Below are positions 50,752 to 59,697 of a stretch of 64,000 nucleotides of DNA, piece after piece. The notes beneath the pieces are model-generated. The model saw only the letters and a program-made list of their open reading frames with translations. It did no database searches and was not told where the DNA came from. The first letter of the stretch is position 1, and every line of letters starts with the position of its first letter. The stretch is from Actinoallomurus iriomotensis (GTDB taxonomy: Bacteria > Actinomycetota > Actinomycetes > Streptosporangiales > Streptosporangiaceae), in the NCBI RefSeq assembly GCF_030269445.1, contig NZ_BSTJ01000014.1, positions 124,001 through 188,000 of the forward strand. The letters run 5' to 3'. The translations under genes and the position numbers were made by a program.

Positions 50752-52545
50752 GTGATCAGACAAGTCGCCTCGATCGCGGCTTCGGCCGCCTTTCTCCTGC
50801 CGGCGGCGAGCACACCGGCCCGCGCGTCCGACACGACGGCCGAGCGCATCGACGGCTACAACGTCGTCCTCACCGTCGAGCCCGGCGGGCGCCTGCACGT
50901 GGCCGAGCGGATCCGGTACACGTTCGCCCCCGGCCGGGAGCGGCACGGCATCGAACGCCGGATCCCCGAGCGCGTGCGGTACGACGGGCGCCACGACCGG
51001 GTTCTGCGGCTCAGCGGGTTCCGCGTGGCCGGCCCACCAGGCCCCGCGGGCGCGCTGGCCGGCCACGAGGACGACGGCACGGAGAAGCTGCGCATCGGCG
51101 ATCCGCACCGGACCGTCACCGGCACCCAGACCTACGCGATCGACTACGACGTCGACCGCGCGCTGACACGCGACGCCTCCGGGATCCTCCTGACCTGGAA
51201 CGCGATCGGAACCGACTGGAACGTCCCGATCACGCGTGCCGACGTGACCGTACGCTCGCCCGTCCCCATCCTGGGCGTGACCTGCGCCGCGGGCGCCGAG
51301 CACGACACGGCGCCGTGCGCACGGGCGACGTCGGCGGGCACCGGCCCTGCTCTTCGGGCGACCTTCGCCGCCACCGCGCTACCCGACCACGCCGGGCTCA
51401 CCGTCCGCGTCGGGCTTCCGCGGGGTTCGGTCCCCGTCTCGCCGCCCCGGCTCCTGGCGCTCACCGAGCCGTTCGCCGTGACGCGCTTCACGACAGTGGG
51501 AATCGGCACGGCGGCGGGCCTGCTGCTGATCGCCGCCTGGTGGTTCCTGCCGCACCGTCGCCGTGGCCGGGCCCGTGGCGACGGCGGCCCGCCGGACGGC
51601 CCGCGCGTGCCGCCGGGGCCGGCCGCGCTGGCGCTGAACGGCCCGGGCGCGGAGCGGCCCGCCCTCGCCGCCACCCTGGTGGACCTCGCCGTACGCGGCC
51701 ACATCCGCCTGGAGGCGTACCGGCCGACCCGTGAGGAGAAACTGATCCGGGCCATCCGGGGTGAGGCGGCGGAGGAGGACCTTCTCGACGTCGAACGCCG
51801 GTTCCTCGACATCGTCTTCCGCACGCACCGCACCGCGTCCGTCCACATGCTGTGGACACACGCGCCCCTGCGGCCGATGAGTGAATCGCTGGAGCGCGCC
51901 CTCGTCGAGCTCGGCTGGTACCGCAGGTCCCAGCGGGCGCAGGCGGCCCAGGGAACCGCGGCGGCGTGGTCGGCCGGGATCGTGGGCGTGCTCCTGTTCG
52001 TGCTCTCCTTCGCCGCATCGTCGTTCGCCGGTGCGGGATGGGTGAGCCTGACCGCACTGGTGATCGTGCCGGCGCTCGCGGTGATGGGACGGTACGCCGT
52101 GCCGCGCCGGGCGGCGGGCGCACGGGCGGAGGCGGCCGCGGACGCCTGGCGGACGACGGTGATGGGAGGACCGCCGCGCGACGACGTCACCGCGCTGTCG
52201 CGCACGTTCCCCTACGCGCTGGCGTTCGGACGAGCCCACGCCTGGCCCGAGGCACTGGCGCCGTCGGCGCTCCGCGGCGAACTGGACTGGTTCACCGTCG
52301 TCGAGCACGGGCGTGGACGTAGGCGCAGGCGTGAGCGGGAGACCGAACAGACGGTCGCCCCCTGGATCAACAGCCTGGGGGCCGCCTGGCCTCGGCACCG
52401 GCCCCTGCGGGGTACCGCGGGTCGTACGAGCCGGAGTTCCGGCCGGGGTGGAAGCACCGACTCCTACCCTCTCGGCTCCGCCGGCGGTGGCGGAGGAATG
52501 TCCGTCGGCGATGGTGGCGGAGGGGGAGGAGGTGGCAGCTGGTGA
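50752..52545 (+). CDS. DUF2207-family membrane protein
   Basis: 597 residues from a GTG at 50752. It has a signal peptide (VASIAASAAFLLPAASTPAR, cleavage near ARAS), then an extracytoplasmic beta-rich domain (YNVVLTVEPGGRLHVAERIR, RHGIERRIP). A membrane segment lies at about 243-262, followed by a cytosolic part (LAATLVDLAVRGHIRLEAYR) and two more membrane segments at about 403-445. The tail is Gly-rich, ending GGGGGGGGSW. This is the DUF2207 plan; the function is unknown. Confidence 0.88.
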   Translation: MIRQVASIAASAAFLLPAASTPARASDTTAERIDGYNVVLTVEPGGRLHVAERIRYTFAPGRERHGIERRIPERVRYDGRHDRVLRLSGFRVAGPPGPAGALAGHEDDGTEKLRIGDPHRTVTGTQTYAIDYDVDRALTRDASGILLTWNAIGTDWNVPITRADVTVRSPVPILGVTCAAGAEHDTAPCARATSAGTGPALRATFAATALPDHAGLTVRVGLPRGSVPVSPPRLLALTEPFAVTRFTTVGIGTAAGLLLIAAWWFLPHRRRGRARGDGGPPDGPRVPPGPAALALNGPGAERPALAATLVDLAVRGHIRLEAYRPTREEKLIRAIRGEAAEEDLLDVERRFLDIVFRTHRTASVHMLWTHAPLRPMSESLERALVELGWYRRSQRAQAAQGTAAAWSAGIVGVLLFVLSFAASSFAGAGWVSLTALVIVPALAVMGRYAVPRRAAGARAEAAADAWRTTVMGGPPRDDVTALSRTFPYALAFGRAHAWPEALAPSALRGELDWFTVVEHGRGRRRRRERETEQTVAPWINSLGAAWPRHRPLRGTAGRTSRSSGRGGSTDSYPLGSAGGGGGMSVGDGGGGGGGGSW

Positions 52546-52726
52546 GAGGAAATGGAAATGGCGCGAAATCAACGCGATCGAACATGACGACTCGTCGAAT
52601 TAAACAGTGATTGACACGATTGACCCAGCTATTTAACTTAAATCGACACCTAGGTGCAGCCCCGCCAAAACGTCCGCCGTGCCGGCCGGCAGACGCTTCC
52701 AACCCTCCGCACCAGGAGCCGTCGCC

Positions 52727-54607
52727 ATGCGCAGACATCGCCCCATGACTGCCGCCCCGCCCCCGGCGTCACCGCCATCCCGACGCCGCATCCGCCTGTC
52801 GTCCGTCCTCGCCACCCTCGTCCTCGCCATCGGCGCCCTCATCGGCATGACCGGCGCCGCGCCGGCCGCCACGTCGCTCCCCTGCGACATCTACGCCGCC
52901 GCCGGCACGCCGTGCGTCGCCGCGCACAGCACCGTACGCGCCCTCTTCACCGCCTACTCGGGCCCGCTCTACCAGCTGACCCGCGCCTCCGACCATGCGA
53001 CGCACGACGTGGGCGTGCTGTCCGCGGGCGGCTATGCGAACGCGGGCGACCACGACGCGTTCTGCAACGGCACCACGTGCGGCATCACGAAGATCTACGA
53101 CCAGTCCTCGCGCCACAACGACCTGACCCCGTCGCCGGCCGGCACGGCCGGGACGGGGGCGGACAGCCCGGCGGACGCGAGCGAGATCGCGGTCACCGCC
53201 GGCGGTCACAAGGTGTACGGCGTGTGGATCTCCCCGCAGCACGGCTACCGGCACGCCGTCGGGTCCGGCGTCGCGCAGAACGGCCAGCCCGAGGGCATGT
53301 ACATGGTCGCGAGCGGCACCCACGTCGGATCCGCGTGCTGCTTCGACTACGGCAACGCCGAGGCCACGCCGGCCGACACCGGAAACGGCCACATGGACGC
53401 CGTCAGCATCGCCACCACCTGCTACTTCACCCCATGCAGCGGCTCGGGTCCATGGGTCGAGGCCGACCTGGAGAACGGCATGTTCCAGGGCGCCAACGGC
53501 TCCAACACCGCGAACCTCGGCAACAACAGCACGTACGTCACGGCACTGCTGAAGAACAACGGCCAGACCACGTACGCGCTCAAGGGCGGCAACGCGCAGT
53601 CCGGCGGCCTGAGCACGTGGTGGAACGGCGCGCTGCCGAACCGCGGCGGCTACATCCCGATGCACCAGGAGGGCTCGATCATCCTGGGCACCGGCGGCGA
53701 CAACAGCAACTGGAACATGGGCACGTTCTTCGAAGGGGTGATGACCTCCGGCTACCCGACCGACGCCGCCGACAACGCGGTGCAGGCCAACATCGTCTCG
53801 GTCGGCTACTCCGGTCAGACGAACGTGCCGAACGGCCCGCAGGGCACGGTCATCGGCCCGGGCAGCAAGTGCGTCGACGTCGCCGCCGACGACACCGGCG
53901 TCAACCAGGCCGCGGTGCAGCTGTGGGACTGCCAGAGCTACGCCGAAGACCAGCACTGGGAGCACTTCGCCGACAACACGCTGCGCACCCTCGGCCGCTG
54001 CCTCGACATCAACGGCAACGGCACCGCGAACGGCACGCAGGTGGAGCTGTACGACTGTAACGGCGTCGGCGGTCAGAAGTGGGTCCAGCAGGCCGACGGC
54101 TCGCTACGCAACCCGCAGTCGGGCCGCTGCCTCGACTCACCGAGCGGCGCGACCGGGAACGGCACGCGGCTACAGATCTATGACTGCAACGGCTCCGCGG
54201 CGCAGAAGTTCGCGGTGAACGGCGGCGGCGCGATCGTCGGCCCCGGTGGCAAGTGCGTCGACGTCCTCGGCGACGACAACGGCGCCAACTCCACGGCCGT
54301 CAACATCTGGGACTGCCAGTCGTACTCGGTGGACCAGCACTGGGTGCACCAGTCGGGCGGCACGCTCAAGACGCTCGGCCGCTGCCTGGACATCAACGGC
54401 AACGGCACGGCGAACGGCACCCAGGTCCAGCTCTACGACTGCGACGGGGCCGGTGGCCAGGTCTGGCAGCAGCAGGCCGACGGCTCACTGCTCAATCCGC
54501 AGTCCGGCCGCTGCCTCGACTCGCCGAGCGGAGCGACGACGAACGGCACCCGGCTCCAGATCTGGGACTGCAACGGCGCCGCGGCGCAGAAGTTCGCCCT
54601 GAGCTAG
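52727..54607 (+). CDS. Secreted GH54 alpha-L-arabinofuranosidase with two ricin-type lectin domains
   Basis: 626 residues; the ATG at 52727 has AGGAG eight bases upstream. The signal peptide is LATLVLAIGALIGMTGAAPA. The catalytic domain starts LPCDIYAAAGTPCVAAHSTV and carries CCFDYGNAE with a vicinal Cys pair. The spacing to the nucleophile Glu (E249 in ADLENG) and acid/base Asp (D325 in GTGGDNSN) matches Cys177, Glu221 and Asp297 of Aspergillus AkAbfB exactly. Two CBM13 ricin-type repeats follow (each about 125 residues, e.g. GRCLDINGNGTANGTQV), in place of the fungal AbfB arabinan-binding domain. It should release arabinose from plant arabinans or arabinoxylan. Confidence 0.93.
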   Translation: MRRHRPMTAAPPPASPPSRRRIRLSSVLATLVLAIGALIGMTGAAPAATSLPCDIYAAAGTPCVAAHSTVRALFTAYSGPLYQLTRASDHATHDVGVLSAGGYANAGDHDAFCNGTTCGITKIYDQSSRHNDLTPSPAGTAGTGADSPADASEIAVTAGGHKVYGVWISPQHGYRHAVGSGVAQNGQPEGMYMVASGTHVGSACCFDYGNAEATPADTGNGHMDAVSIATTCYFTPCSGSGPWVEADLENGMFQGANGSNTANLGNNSTYVTALLKNNGQTTYALKGGNAQSGGLSTWWNGALPNRGGYIPMHQEGSIILGTGGDNSNWNMGTFFEGVMTSGYPTDAADNAVQANIVSVGYSGQTNVPNGPQGTVIGPGSKCVDVAADDTGVNQAAVQLWDCQSYAEDQHWEHFADNTLRTLGRCLDINGNGTANGTQVELYDCNGVGGQKWVQQADGSLRNPQSGRCLDSPSGATGNGTRLQIYDCNGSAAQKFAVNGGGAIVGPGGKCVDVLGDDNGANSTAVNIWDCQSYSVDQHWVHQSGGTLKTLGRCLDINGNGTANGTQVQLYDCDGAGGQVWQQQADGSLLNPQSGRCLDSPSGATTNGTRLQIWDCNGAAAQKFALS

Positions 54608-54615
54608 GGCCCTGC

Positions 54616-54646
54616 GGCGAGGCCCGTCGTCGTGGCGGGCCTCGCC
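54616..54646 (+). terminator. Hairpin terminator after the arabinofuranosidase gene
   Basis: An 11-bp stem GGCGAGGCCCG/CGGGCCTCGCC with a 9-base loop starts nine bases after the stop codon. No clear U-run follows, as is common in actinomycetes. Confidence 0.75.
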
Positions 54647-54816
54647 CCGGTCACCGGGCAGATGCGCTTTAAGGTCCATCCGATTCCCGCGACGCAGGCA
54701 CGCACCCTTTAAGCGTATTGTTTCCGCCGAATTCCATGCTCCTGAAATCGAGTATGGACTCTCCCGAGAATCCCGGGTTACCTTTCTTCGACCATCGACG
54801 GGGAGAGGAACGCGCC

Positions 54817-55539
54817 ATGTCACAGCCGCTCGGCGAGGTGGACCAGAAAGCACTTCTTCGGTGGGCGTTCCAGCGCCGTTCGGAGATCTCGAAGATCCTT
54901 TCCCGGATGCCCGCCCGCGAGTCTCGAACCGGGGTCGAGACGCTGATCAGCCGGGTGAGCCGGCTTGAGACGAACCTGGTGGGCGGCACGGACCCGATCG
55001 AGGCATGGGACGAGTTCGTCGAGTTCCTGGACGGCGAGGGCGCCGACGCCTGGGAGTACTACCTCAAGCAGCAGGAGGCGGTCGACAAGGAGCTACAGGA
55101 GGCCGAGCGCCGTAAGGCGCGGGACCGCCTCGCCGCCCTCGCCGCCAGGGTCGCCGTCAAAGCGCGCAACAAGTACCAAGGCGGCCCGAACGCCCAGGTC
55201 GGCACCGTGATCGCCGGACTGGTCGACGTGACCACCGGCCGCACGTGGGTCGGCACGAGCGGAGTCGCCGCGCACGCGACCGCGGCGCATCCGGTCATGA
55301 CCGCACTGCTCGACCGGACCAGAGACGTCGAGAAGTGGCCGGTCGCCTCCTGCGCCGAAGTCGACGCGATGAAACAGTATCTCCACGCGAACAACATCAC
55401 CTCGCTGCAGGAGATCCCGGCGGAGTCCCTGTTTTTCCACGCCGAGACGTGGAACGAAGAAGCCCGCAAATGGCAGGGCCGCAGCGCCTGCAAGAACTGC
55501 AGCCAGTGGTTCACCAAAATCCAGGCCCAGCGCGTCTGA
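54817..55539 (+). CDS. Stand-alone YwqJ-like nucleic-acid/nucleotide deaminase-domain protein
   Basis: 240 residues; the ATG at 54817 follows GGGGAGAGG. The N-terminal about 110 residues are helical (LISRVSRLETNLVGG, YYLKQQEAVDKELQEAERRK). The C-terminal part looks like a deaminase fold: VGTVIAGLVDVTTGRTWVGT, then CAE in VASCAEVDAMKQYL and CxxC in SACKNCSQWFTK. Cys-Ala-Glu plus CxxC are the zinc-binding and proton-shuttle motifs of YwqJ-like toxin deaminases. There is no signal peptide and no immunity gene beside it. It may be a toxin without a delivery domain or an antiphage enzyme (inference). Confidence 0.7.
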   Translation: MSQPLGEVDQKALLRWAFQRRSEISKILSRMPARESRTGVETLISRVSRLETNLVGGTDPIEAWDEFVEFLDGEGADAWEYYLKQQEAVDKELQEAERRKARDRLAALAARVAVKARNKYQGGPNAQVGTVIAGLVDVTTGRTWVGTSGVAAHATAAHPVMTALLDRTRDVEKWPVASCAEVDAMKQYLHANNITSLQEIPAESLFFHAETWNEEARKWQGRSACKNCSQWFTKIQAQRV

Positions 55540-55553
55540 GCCAAGGCAGGACG

Positions 55554-55587
55554 GCGAGGCCCGCGGATACCCCCCTGCGGGCCTCGC
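55554..55587 (+). terminator. Hairpin terminator after the deaminase-like gene
   Basis: An 11-bp perfect stem GCGAGGCCCGC/GCGGGCCTCGC with a 12-base loop lies 15 bp after the stop and is followed by GTTTACG. Confidence 0.82.
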
Positions 55588-55689
55588 GTTTACGCTAACC
55601 GTCCGTCTCGACGGCAGCGCCACGGTACGAGAAAATGTCAGGTGATGAGCCGCAAGAGCAGGAAGCCGCGACAGCGGCCGTTACCGCGG

Positions 55690-56115
55690 CGTTCCCCCGA
55701 CAAGGCGGATCCGGGGAGAAACGGGAGCACTGTGGGCTCTGGTCGGTGCCGGAGGCGACGAGCTGGACCCGGTAGGCGTGGATCTGCTCGCCCAGGGCCC
55801 CGGCTTCACTGTCGCAGGACCGCCAAGATCGGGGCGCTCTACAGTCCTTATGACGATGTGTTGTCATTGTTGGATCCGACGCTCGACGAAGGCACCGTAC
55901 CTCTGGCGTGGGTCTGCCCTCGCCGGTCCCCTTTGCGCGCACTGGAAGGCGAACCGGGAGTTCAGGCGGGTCTCGGGGCGGACGCCGATGAGGATGCTCT
56001 GCTCGATGCGGTCGGGAGTCTTGAGCGATGTGTCGTCGTTGTCGACGACGCGAAGCTCATGCCAGGCATAACACACCCAATACAATCCGCGCTTGCACTA
56101 CGTCAGGCCGAGTGA
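55690..56115 (+). pseudogene. Frameshifted remnant of an FtsK/EccC-type ATPase C-terminal domain
   Basis: One frame reads GAGGDELDPVGVDLLAQGPG, then FTVAGPPRSGRSTVLMTM, a P-loop with its FtsK-type lead-in. A different frame then continues LSLLDPTLDEGTVPLAWVCP, RRSPLRALEGEPGV and RCVVVVDDAKLMPG to a stop at 56115. The text matches the last ATPase domain of actinomycete FtsK/EccC proteins, so an indel near 55855-55862 has split it. No start or earlier domains are seen upstream. The rest of the stretch from 55588 to 56270 holds nothing else I recognise. Confidence 0.8.
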
Positions 56116-56270
56116 CGAAGATTCGGCAGACAGGGCAATAGTCGGTCAATACCGCGGATCGTTCTGTGATCTCGCAGCCCGAGGGCTTACCTTTTCGGGA
56201 CAGCTCCTCAGCGCAGCCTGGACTTTATTGATCAAATCATCCGCGAAAGAGCGCAATTGCCCCCTCTTCT

Positions 56271-56909
56271 CTATTTAGAATCACCAACCGCTGGAGAGCT
56301 ACTGATACGCGGCCCATGAAACTTGTCCACCCGACCAAGCAGATCACCTGAACGGGAAGGTGGCTTCAGGCAGGGGCCACTTATCTCAATGTTCGCCACA
56401 GACGCCTTCTCGGCGTTCTTCAGAAAGAACTTATCCTTGTCTTTCAGCGCAGAGATCTCCCAAGCGTCGCCGTCATGCAGAGTCCCCGGACCCCAGACCT
56501 CGTCCATCCCCCACTCAGAATTCTTGAGGTACGCGATAATGCGGCCGATGAGGTCACGCCGAAAGCTTTTCGGTTTGAACGCGTCTTCCATTGAAAGCTT
56601 GACCTGATAACTACGCTCCCCAGCCGACCCATAACAATCGACAAAGTCGCCAGTTCCATCAATGGAGACATAAAGCGAAACAAAGTTGTGCTGGAACGCT
56701 GACGCAAACCGGCTCAGAGATGCCCTACTTTCTTCCATTCGCTTACGCGGCAGCGCAGACTGGTCATGGGAACCGCTCGAGCACCCAGTCAAGCCAACGG
56801 ATATGACTAGGGCGGCTACCGCCGTCACGCCAGAAGGTTGCCTCATTCGGGCCATCTTATACAAAAACTTACTAGAGGTATTAAGAGCAGACGTCACCAC
56901 GGCAGGCAT
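56271..56909 (-). CDS. Putative lipoprotein
   Basis: 212 residues. A hydrophobic stretch VTAVAALVISVGLTGC ends in a lipobox (LTGC) with SSGSHD after it, so the protein should be anchored outside the membrane by a lipid. The ATG at 56909 has AGGAG eight bases upstream, giving a long n-region before the hydrophobic core. In-frame ATGs nearer the core (MARMRQ) are alternatives without a good site. The mature part contains DFVDCYGSAGERSYQVKLSM and WGMDEVWGPGTLHDGD; I do not recognise it. The gene is visibly less GC-rich and uses codons such as AAA and AGA unlike its neighbours, suggesting transfer. Confidence 0.78.
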   Translation of the reverse strand: MPAVVTSALNTSSKFLYKMARMRQPSGVTAVAALVISVGLTGCSSGSHDQSALPRKRMEESRASLSRFASAFQHNFVSLYVSIDGTGDFVDCYGSAGERSYQVKLSMEDAFKPKSFRRDLIGRIIAYLKNSEWGMDEVWGPGTLHDGDAWEISALKDKDKFFLKNAEKASVANIEISGPCLKPPSRSGDLLGRVDKFHGPRISSSPAVGDSK

Positions 56910-56965
56910 TCGCTAGTCTCCTGGTGCGAACCTAGACTCCACTGAATGGACCACGACTGGATCGG

Positions 56966-57241
56966 TTGGTCTATTTCAACGACATGATGGGGCGGCGCAT
57001 CGGCGCACTGCCGTCGGCGTCACCGCCTTCCGCGGTTCTCGTCGCGGTAGCGGTGTACCTGGCGGTCGTCGCCGTCCTCGGGCTCGGATTCGACATCCTG
57101 CGGATCGTGGCAAGGGACGGCAACTTGATCTTTGGGACGGCCGGTGTGGTCGGCTTCGTCAAATGGGCTCGCCTGGTGGCCGCCGACGACCCCGAAACCG
57201 TCGGTCACGCCGACGTCCGGTGGTGGGTCGGTTCGCTGTAA
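56966..57241 (+). CDS. Hypothetical small membrane protein, possibly a gene fragment
   Basis: 91 residues if TTG 56966 is used; an ATG at 56984 gives 85. One hydrophobic segment (AVLVAVAVYLAVVAVLGLGF) is followed by GTAGVVGFVKWARLVAADDP. No ribosome site is convincing. After the stop the same frame stays open to 57439 and ends DYLKAVLDKAVLPK in Ala-rich, gene-like text, so the two parts may be remains of one disrupted gene. No family recognised. Confidence 0.35.
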   Translation: MVYFNDMMGRRIGALPSASPPSAVLVAVAVYLAVVAVLGLGFDILRIVARDGNLIFGTAGVVGFVKWARLVAADDPETVGHADVRWWVGSL

Positions 57242-57752
57242 CGGTCGGCCCGCGACGCCCATTGCCGTGGTGGGACTGGTGCTCCGCTGCTGCCGCCGCT
57301 GAACGCCGCGGCGGAGGCCGCCGCGTCCGCGCGGACCGCGTTACTCGTCGGCGCCGCCATGGTGCTGGCCACCGGGAGCGCCCAGCAGGCCCCGGACTAC
57401 CTGAAGGCGGTCCTGGATAAGGCCGTGTTGCCGAAGTGACCGGCGACCCTCCGCCCGTGACCTGCTGATCACGCTGGGTCGGTGCGGCGCGGGTGGGGGC
57501 CGGGCGGCGTCAGGGGCGTGAAAGACTTGGGCCGGGAAGAAGTCGAACGACGCCCGGTGATTCGCGCTGGTCAGCCTGGCCTTGCCTCATCGCACCGCGG
57601 TCCGTACGCGCGGTCGGCGCTCGGGGCTCTCCGTGTCGTTCGCCTTGTCGGGGGTACGCGCGGTACCGGTCGCGCGCGCCGGGATCCCGTCTCTTCGGAG
57701 TGGGGCGTCCGCGCGCCGTGGCGTCGGTGCCGTCGCAGTGGAAGGAGCACGT
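57242..57752. other. Stretch without a confident gene
   Basis: 510 bp. The first 198 bp continue the frame of the preceding small gene and encode an Ala-rich segment with ALLVGAAMVLATGSAQQAPD ending in a stop at 57437-57439. This could be the 3' end of a decayed gene. From 57440 to 57752 I see only the AAGGAG site of the next gene. Confidence 0.5.
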
Positions 57753-58085
57753 GTGAAGATCCCGAGGCGTCTCAACTCCGCCTTGGACTGGATCGGCGAC
57801 CATGCCCGGGTCATGTTGATCGTCGTGTCTCTGGTGATCGCCGCGATCGCCGTGCCGTGGATGCCCGCCCTGGCCGCGCTCGTGGTGGGCGTCGGCGCCG
57901 GCAGTGTGGCGGTCCACTTCCGGATGAGCAAGCGGGTGGCCCGGCTGCGCGCCGAGGTCGACGACCTGCTGCGCGAGAACGGCGCGCTGCGGCACCGGCG
58001 GACCATGATCGCCCAGGCGAACATCACGTCCGAAAGCGTGCTCACCCAGAGGCTGCCCACGATCCCCGAGGAACGCGACGAGTAG
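57753..58085 (+). CDS. Small membrane protein with C-terminal coiled coil
   Basis: 110 residues from a GTG at 57753, with AAGGAG five bases upstream. It begins MKIPRRLNSALDWIGDHARV, followed by two close hydrophobic segments (MLIVVSLVIAAIAVPWM and ALAALVVGVGAGSVAVHF). A basic coiled-coil-like helix follows (RVARLRAEVDDLLRENGALR). The inside-facing coiled coil could be a docking site. No named family recognised. A shared promoter with neighbours is unlikely. Confidence 0.75.
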   Translation: MKIPRRLNSALDWIGDHARVMLIVVSLVIAAIAVPWMPALAALVVGVGAGSVAVHFRMSKRVARLRAEVDDLLRENGALRHRRTMIAQANITSESVLTQRLPTIPEERDE

Positions 58086-58302
58086 CCGCCCCGCAGTACG
58101 CCGAACGCGCGAACGCCCGCAACCTCGGTTCCCTCCCCCAAAGAAACCGGTGCGGACGTCCGCTCTGGGGCCCCGTGGACGTCGACACACAGCCGGGCCC
58201 CACTCGGCCGGAGCGCGAGAACCCCCCAATTCTCGCCGCGGTCCGGCCAATTCTTCGCTCAGACCGCGAGGATACGAAAATCCCCCGCCGACTTGCGTCA
58301 GT

Positions 58303-58341
58303 CCACGGTTGACATCTGCGTGTACACCCACGGTTGACATC
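58303..58341. repeat. Direct repeat CCACGGTTGACATC, two copies
   Basis: Fourteen identical bases at 58303-58316 and 58328-58341 (25-bp period) lie directly after the histidine kinase stop codon. It could be a regulator-binding pair or a short duplication. No gene start fits it. Confidence 0.7.
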
Positions 58342-58351
58342 ACGCCCGGGG

Positions 58352-59641
58352 TCACCCCGTCGGGATCCGGACGCGCAGCGACGTGCCCTGGCCGGGCGGG
58401 CTGGAGATCGCCAGGTCGCCGCCCAGCGCCTCGACGCGGTCCCGGATCCCGATCAGGCCCGACCCGTGCGCGAGGCTCGCCCCGTGCGGGAGGTGGGCCC
58501 CGCCGCGGCCATCGTCGTGGCACCACATCCACACGGCCCCTCGCTGGAGGCGGACGTCGATGTGGGCCCTGGTCGCGTTCGCGTGTTGGAGCGTGTTGGC
58601 CAGCGCCTCCGAGGCGGCGGCGTACACGGCCGTCTCGACGGTCTCGGCCAGCCGGCCGCCCACACACCCACTGAGCTCCACCGGGAGCGGCGAACGGCGC
58701 GCCAGCGACTTCAGAGCGGCGTCGATGCCGCCCTGGGACAGGCTGACCGGGTGCAGCCCATGGGAGATCTCCCACAGGTCCGTCATGGCGCCGTACAGGT
58801 CCGCCTCCATGCGCCGCACGCGTTCCCTCAGCTCCTCGTCGACGGCGCCCTGGAGGCCGCGCAGCTCCAGGGCGAGCACGACGAGGCGCTGCTGGACCCC
58901 GTCGTGGAGATCGCGTTCGACGCGACGCCTCGTGACGTCGCAGGCGAGGGCGAGGCGGGCGCGAGAGGCGAGCAGCTCGTCCCGGCTCTCGGCGTGGGCG
59001 ATCGCGGCGGCGAGGAGTTCGGCGAACTTTGCCATCCGCTCCTCCGTGCCGTCGGGCCGCGGCGCGGGCCCGAAGGAGACCTCCGCCATGAGGCCCCACA
59101 GGCGTCCCTGGACGATGACCGGGCACGCGACGATGTGCCGCGGCCCACGGGTCCACACGCCGATCTTGGTGCCGTGGCGTGCCTGGTCCGTCCGGCGCGC
59201 CGACCGGCCCGTCCGCGCGACCTCGGACCCCAAGGCGCTCTCGTCGACGGAACGGCGCCGGGCGGAGAACGGAGCACGGCCGGCCCAGCGGCAGACCACG
59301 ATGGTCGTACGGTCCGGCTGGTACCTGCTGATCGTGACGTGGTCGCCGCCCAGCAGCCGGCCGAGCTCCTGGGCGACCGAGGCGAACATCCGCGCGGGCG
59401 AGGCACCTTGCGCGGCCAGCGTCATCACACGGTGAAGCGCCGCCTGCTCGTCCGTGAGTTCACGCAGCCATGCACGCGCCGTCGCCAGCGAGATGACGGC
59501 GCTCTGCCCGCCGGCCCGCGAGCCGTCGTACGTCCACGCGACCGGATCACCGCGCGCTCCGGCCGGGTCCGTCCGGCGGCGGGCACGGCTCCAGGCCCTG
59601 GTCCGGCTCCCCCAGCCTCCCACCGATGGTCCCCTCGACAC
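58352..59641 (-). CDS. GAF-domain sensor histidine kinase (NarL/DesK-type HisKA_3)
   Basis: Up to 429 residues from a GTG at 59641 with no good ribosome site; the true start may be downstream, but it must precede LTDEQAALHRVMTLAAQGAS. GAF domain at about 65-215 (FASVAQELGRLLGGDHVTIS). HisKA_3 box RRRVERDLHDGVQQRLVVLA with the phospho-accepting His. ATPase boxes ASEALANTLQHANAT, DDGRGGA and GSGLIGIRDRVEALGGDLAI. There is no membrane segment, so it is a cytosolic sensor. A response regulator is not adjacent in the window, so this is an orphan kinase here. Confidence 0.9.
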   Translation of the reverse strand: MSRGPSVGGWGSRTRAWSRARRRTDPAGARGDPVAWTYDGSRAGGQSAVISLATARAWLRELTDEQAALHRVMTLAAQGASPARMFASVAQELGRLLGGDHVTISRYQPDRTTIVVCRWAGRAPFSARRRSVDESALGSEVARTGRSARRTDQARHGTKIGVWTRGPRHIVACPVIVQGRLWGLMAEVSFGPAPRPDGTEERMAKFAELLAAAIAHAESRDELLASRARLALACDVTRRRVERDLHDGVQQRLVVLALELRGLQGAVDEELRERVRRMEADLYGAMTDLWEISHGLHPVSLSQGGIDAALKSLARRSPLPVELSGCVGGRLAETVETAVYAAASEALANTLQHANATRAHIDVRLQRGAVWMWCHDDGRGGAHLPHGASLAHGSGLIGIRDRVEALGGDLAISSPPGQGTSLRVRIPTG

Positions 59642-59697
59642 GATAAATGACTGGTCACGGGGGATTTCACCAGCAGTCTACGCGGGTCGGCGGACGT

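Noticed and set aside
55642-56115. A complete 157-codon gene
   Set aside because: Its first half is not coding-like, and its second half is the out-of-frame continuation of a P-loop domain, so it is better read as a frameshifted remnant.
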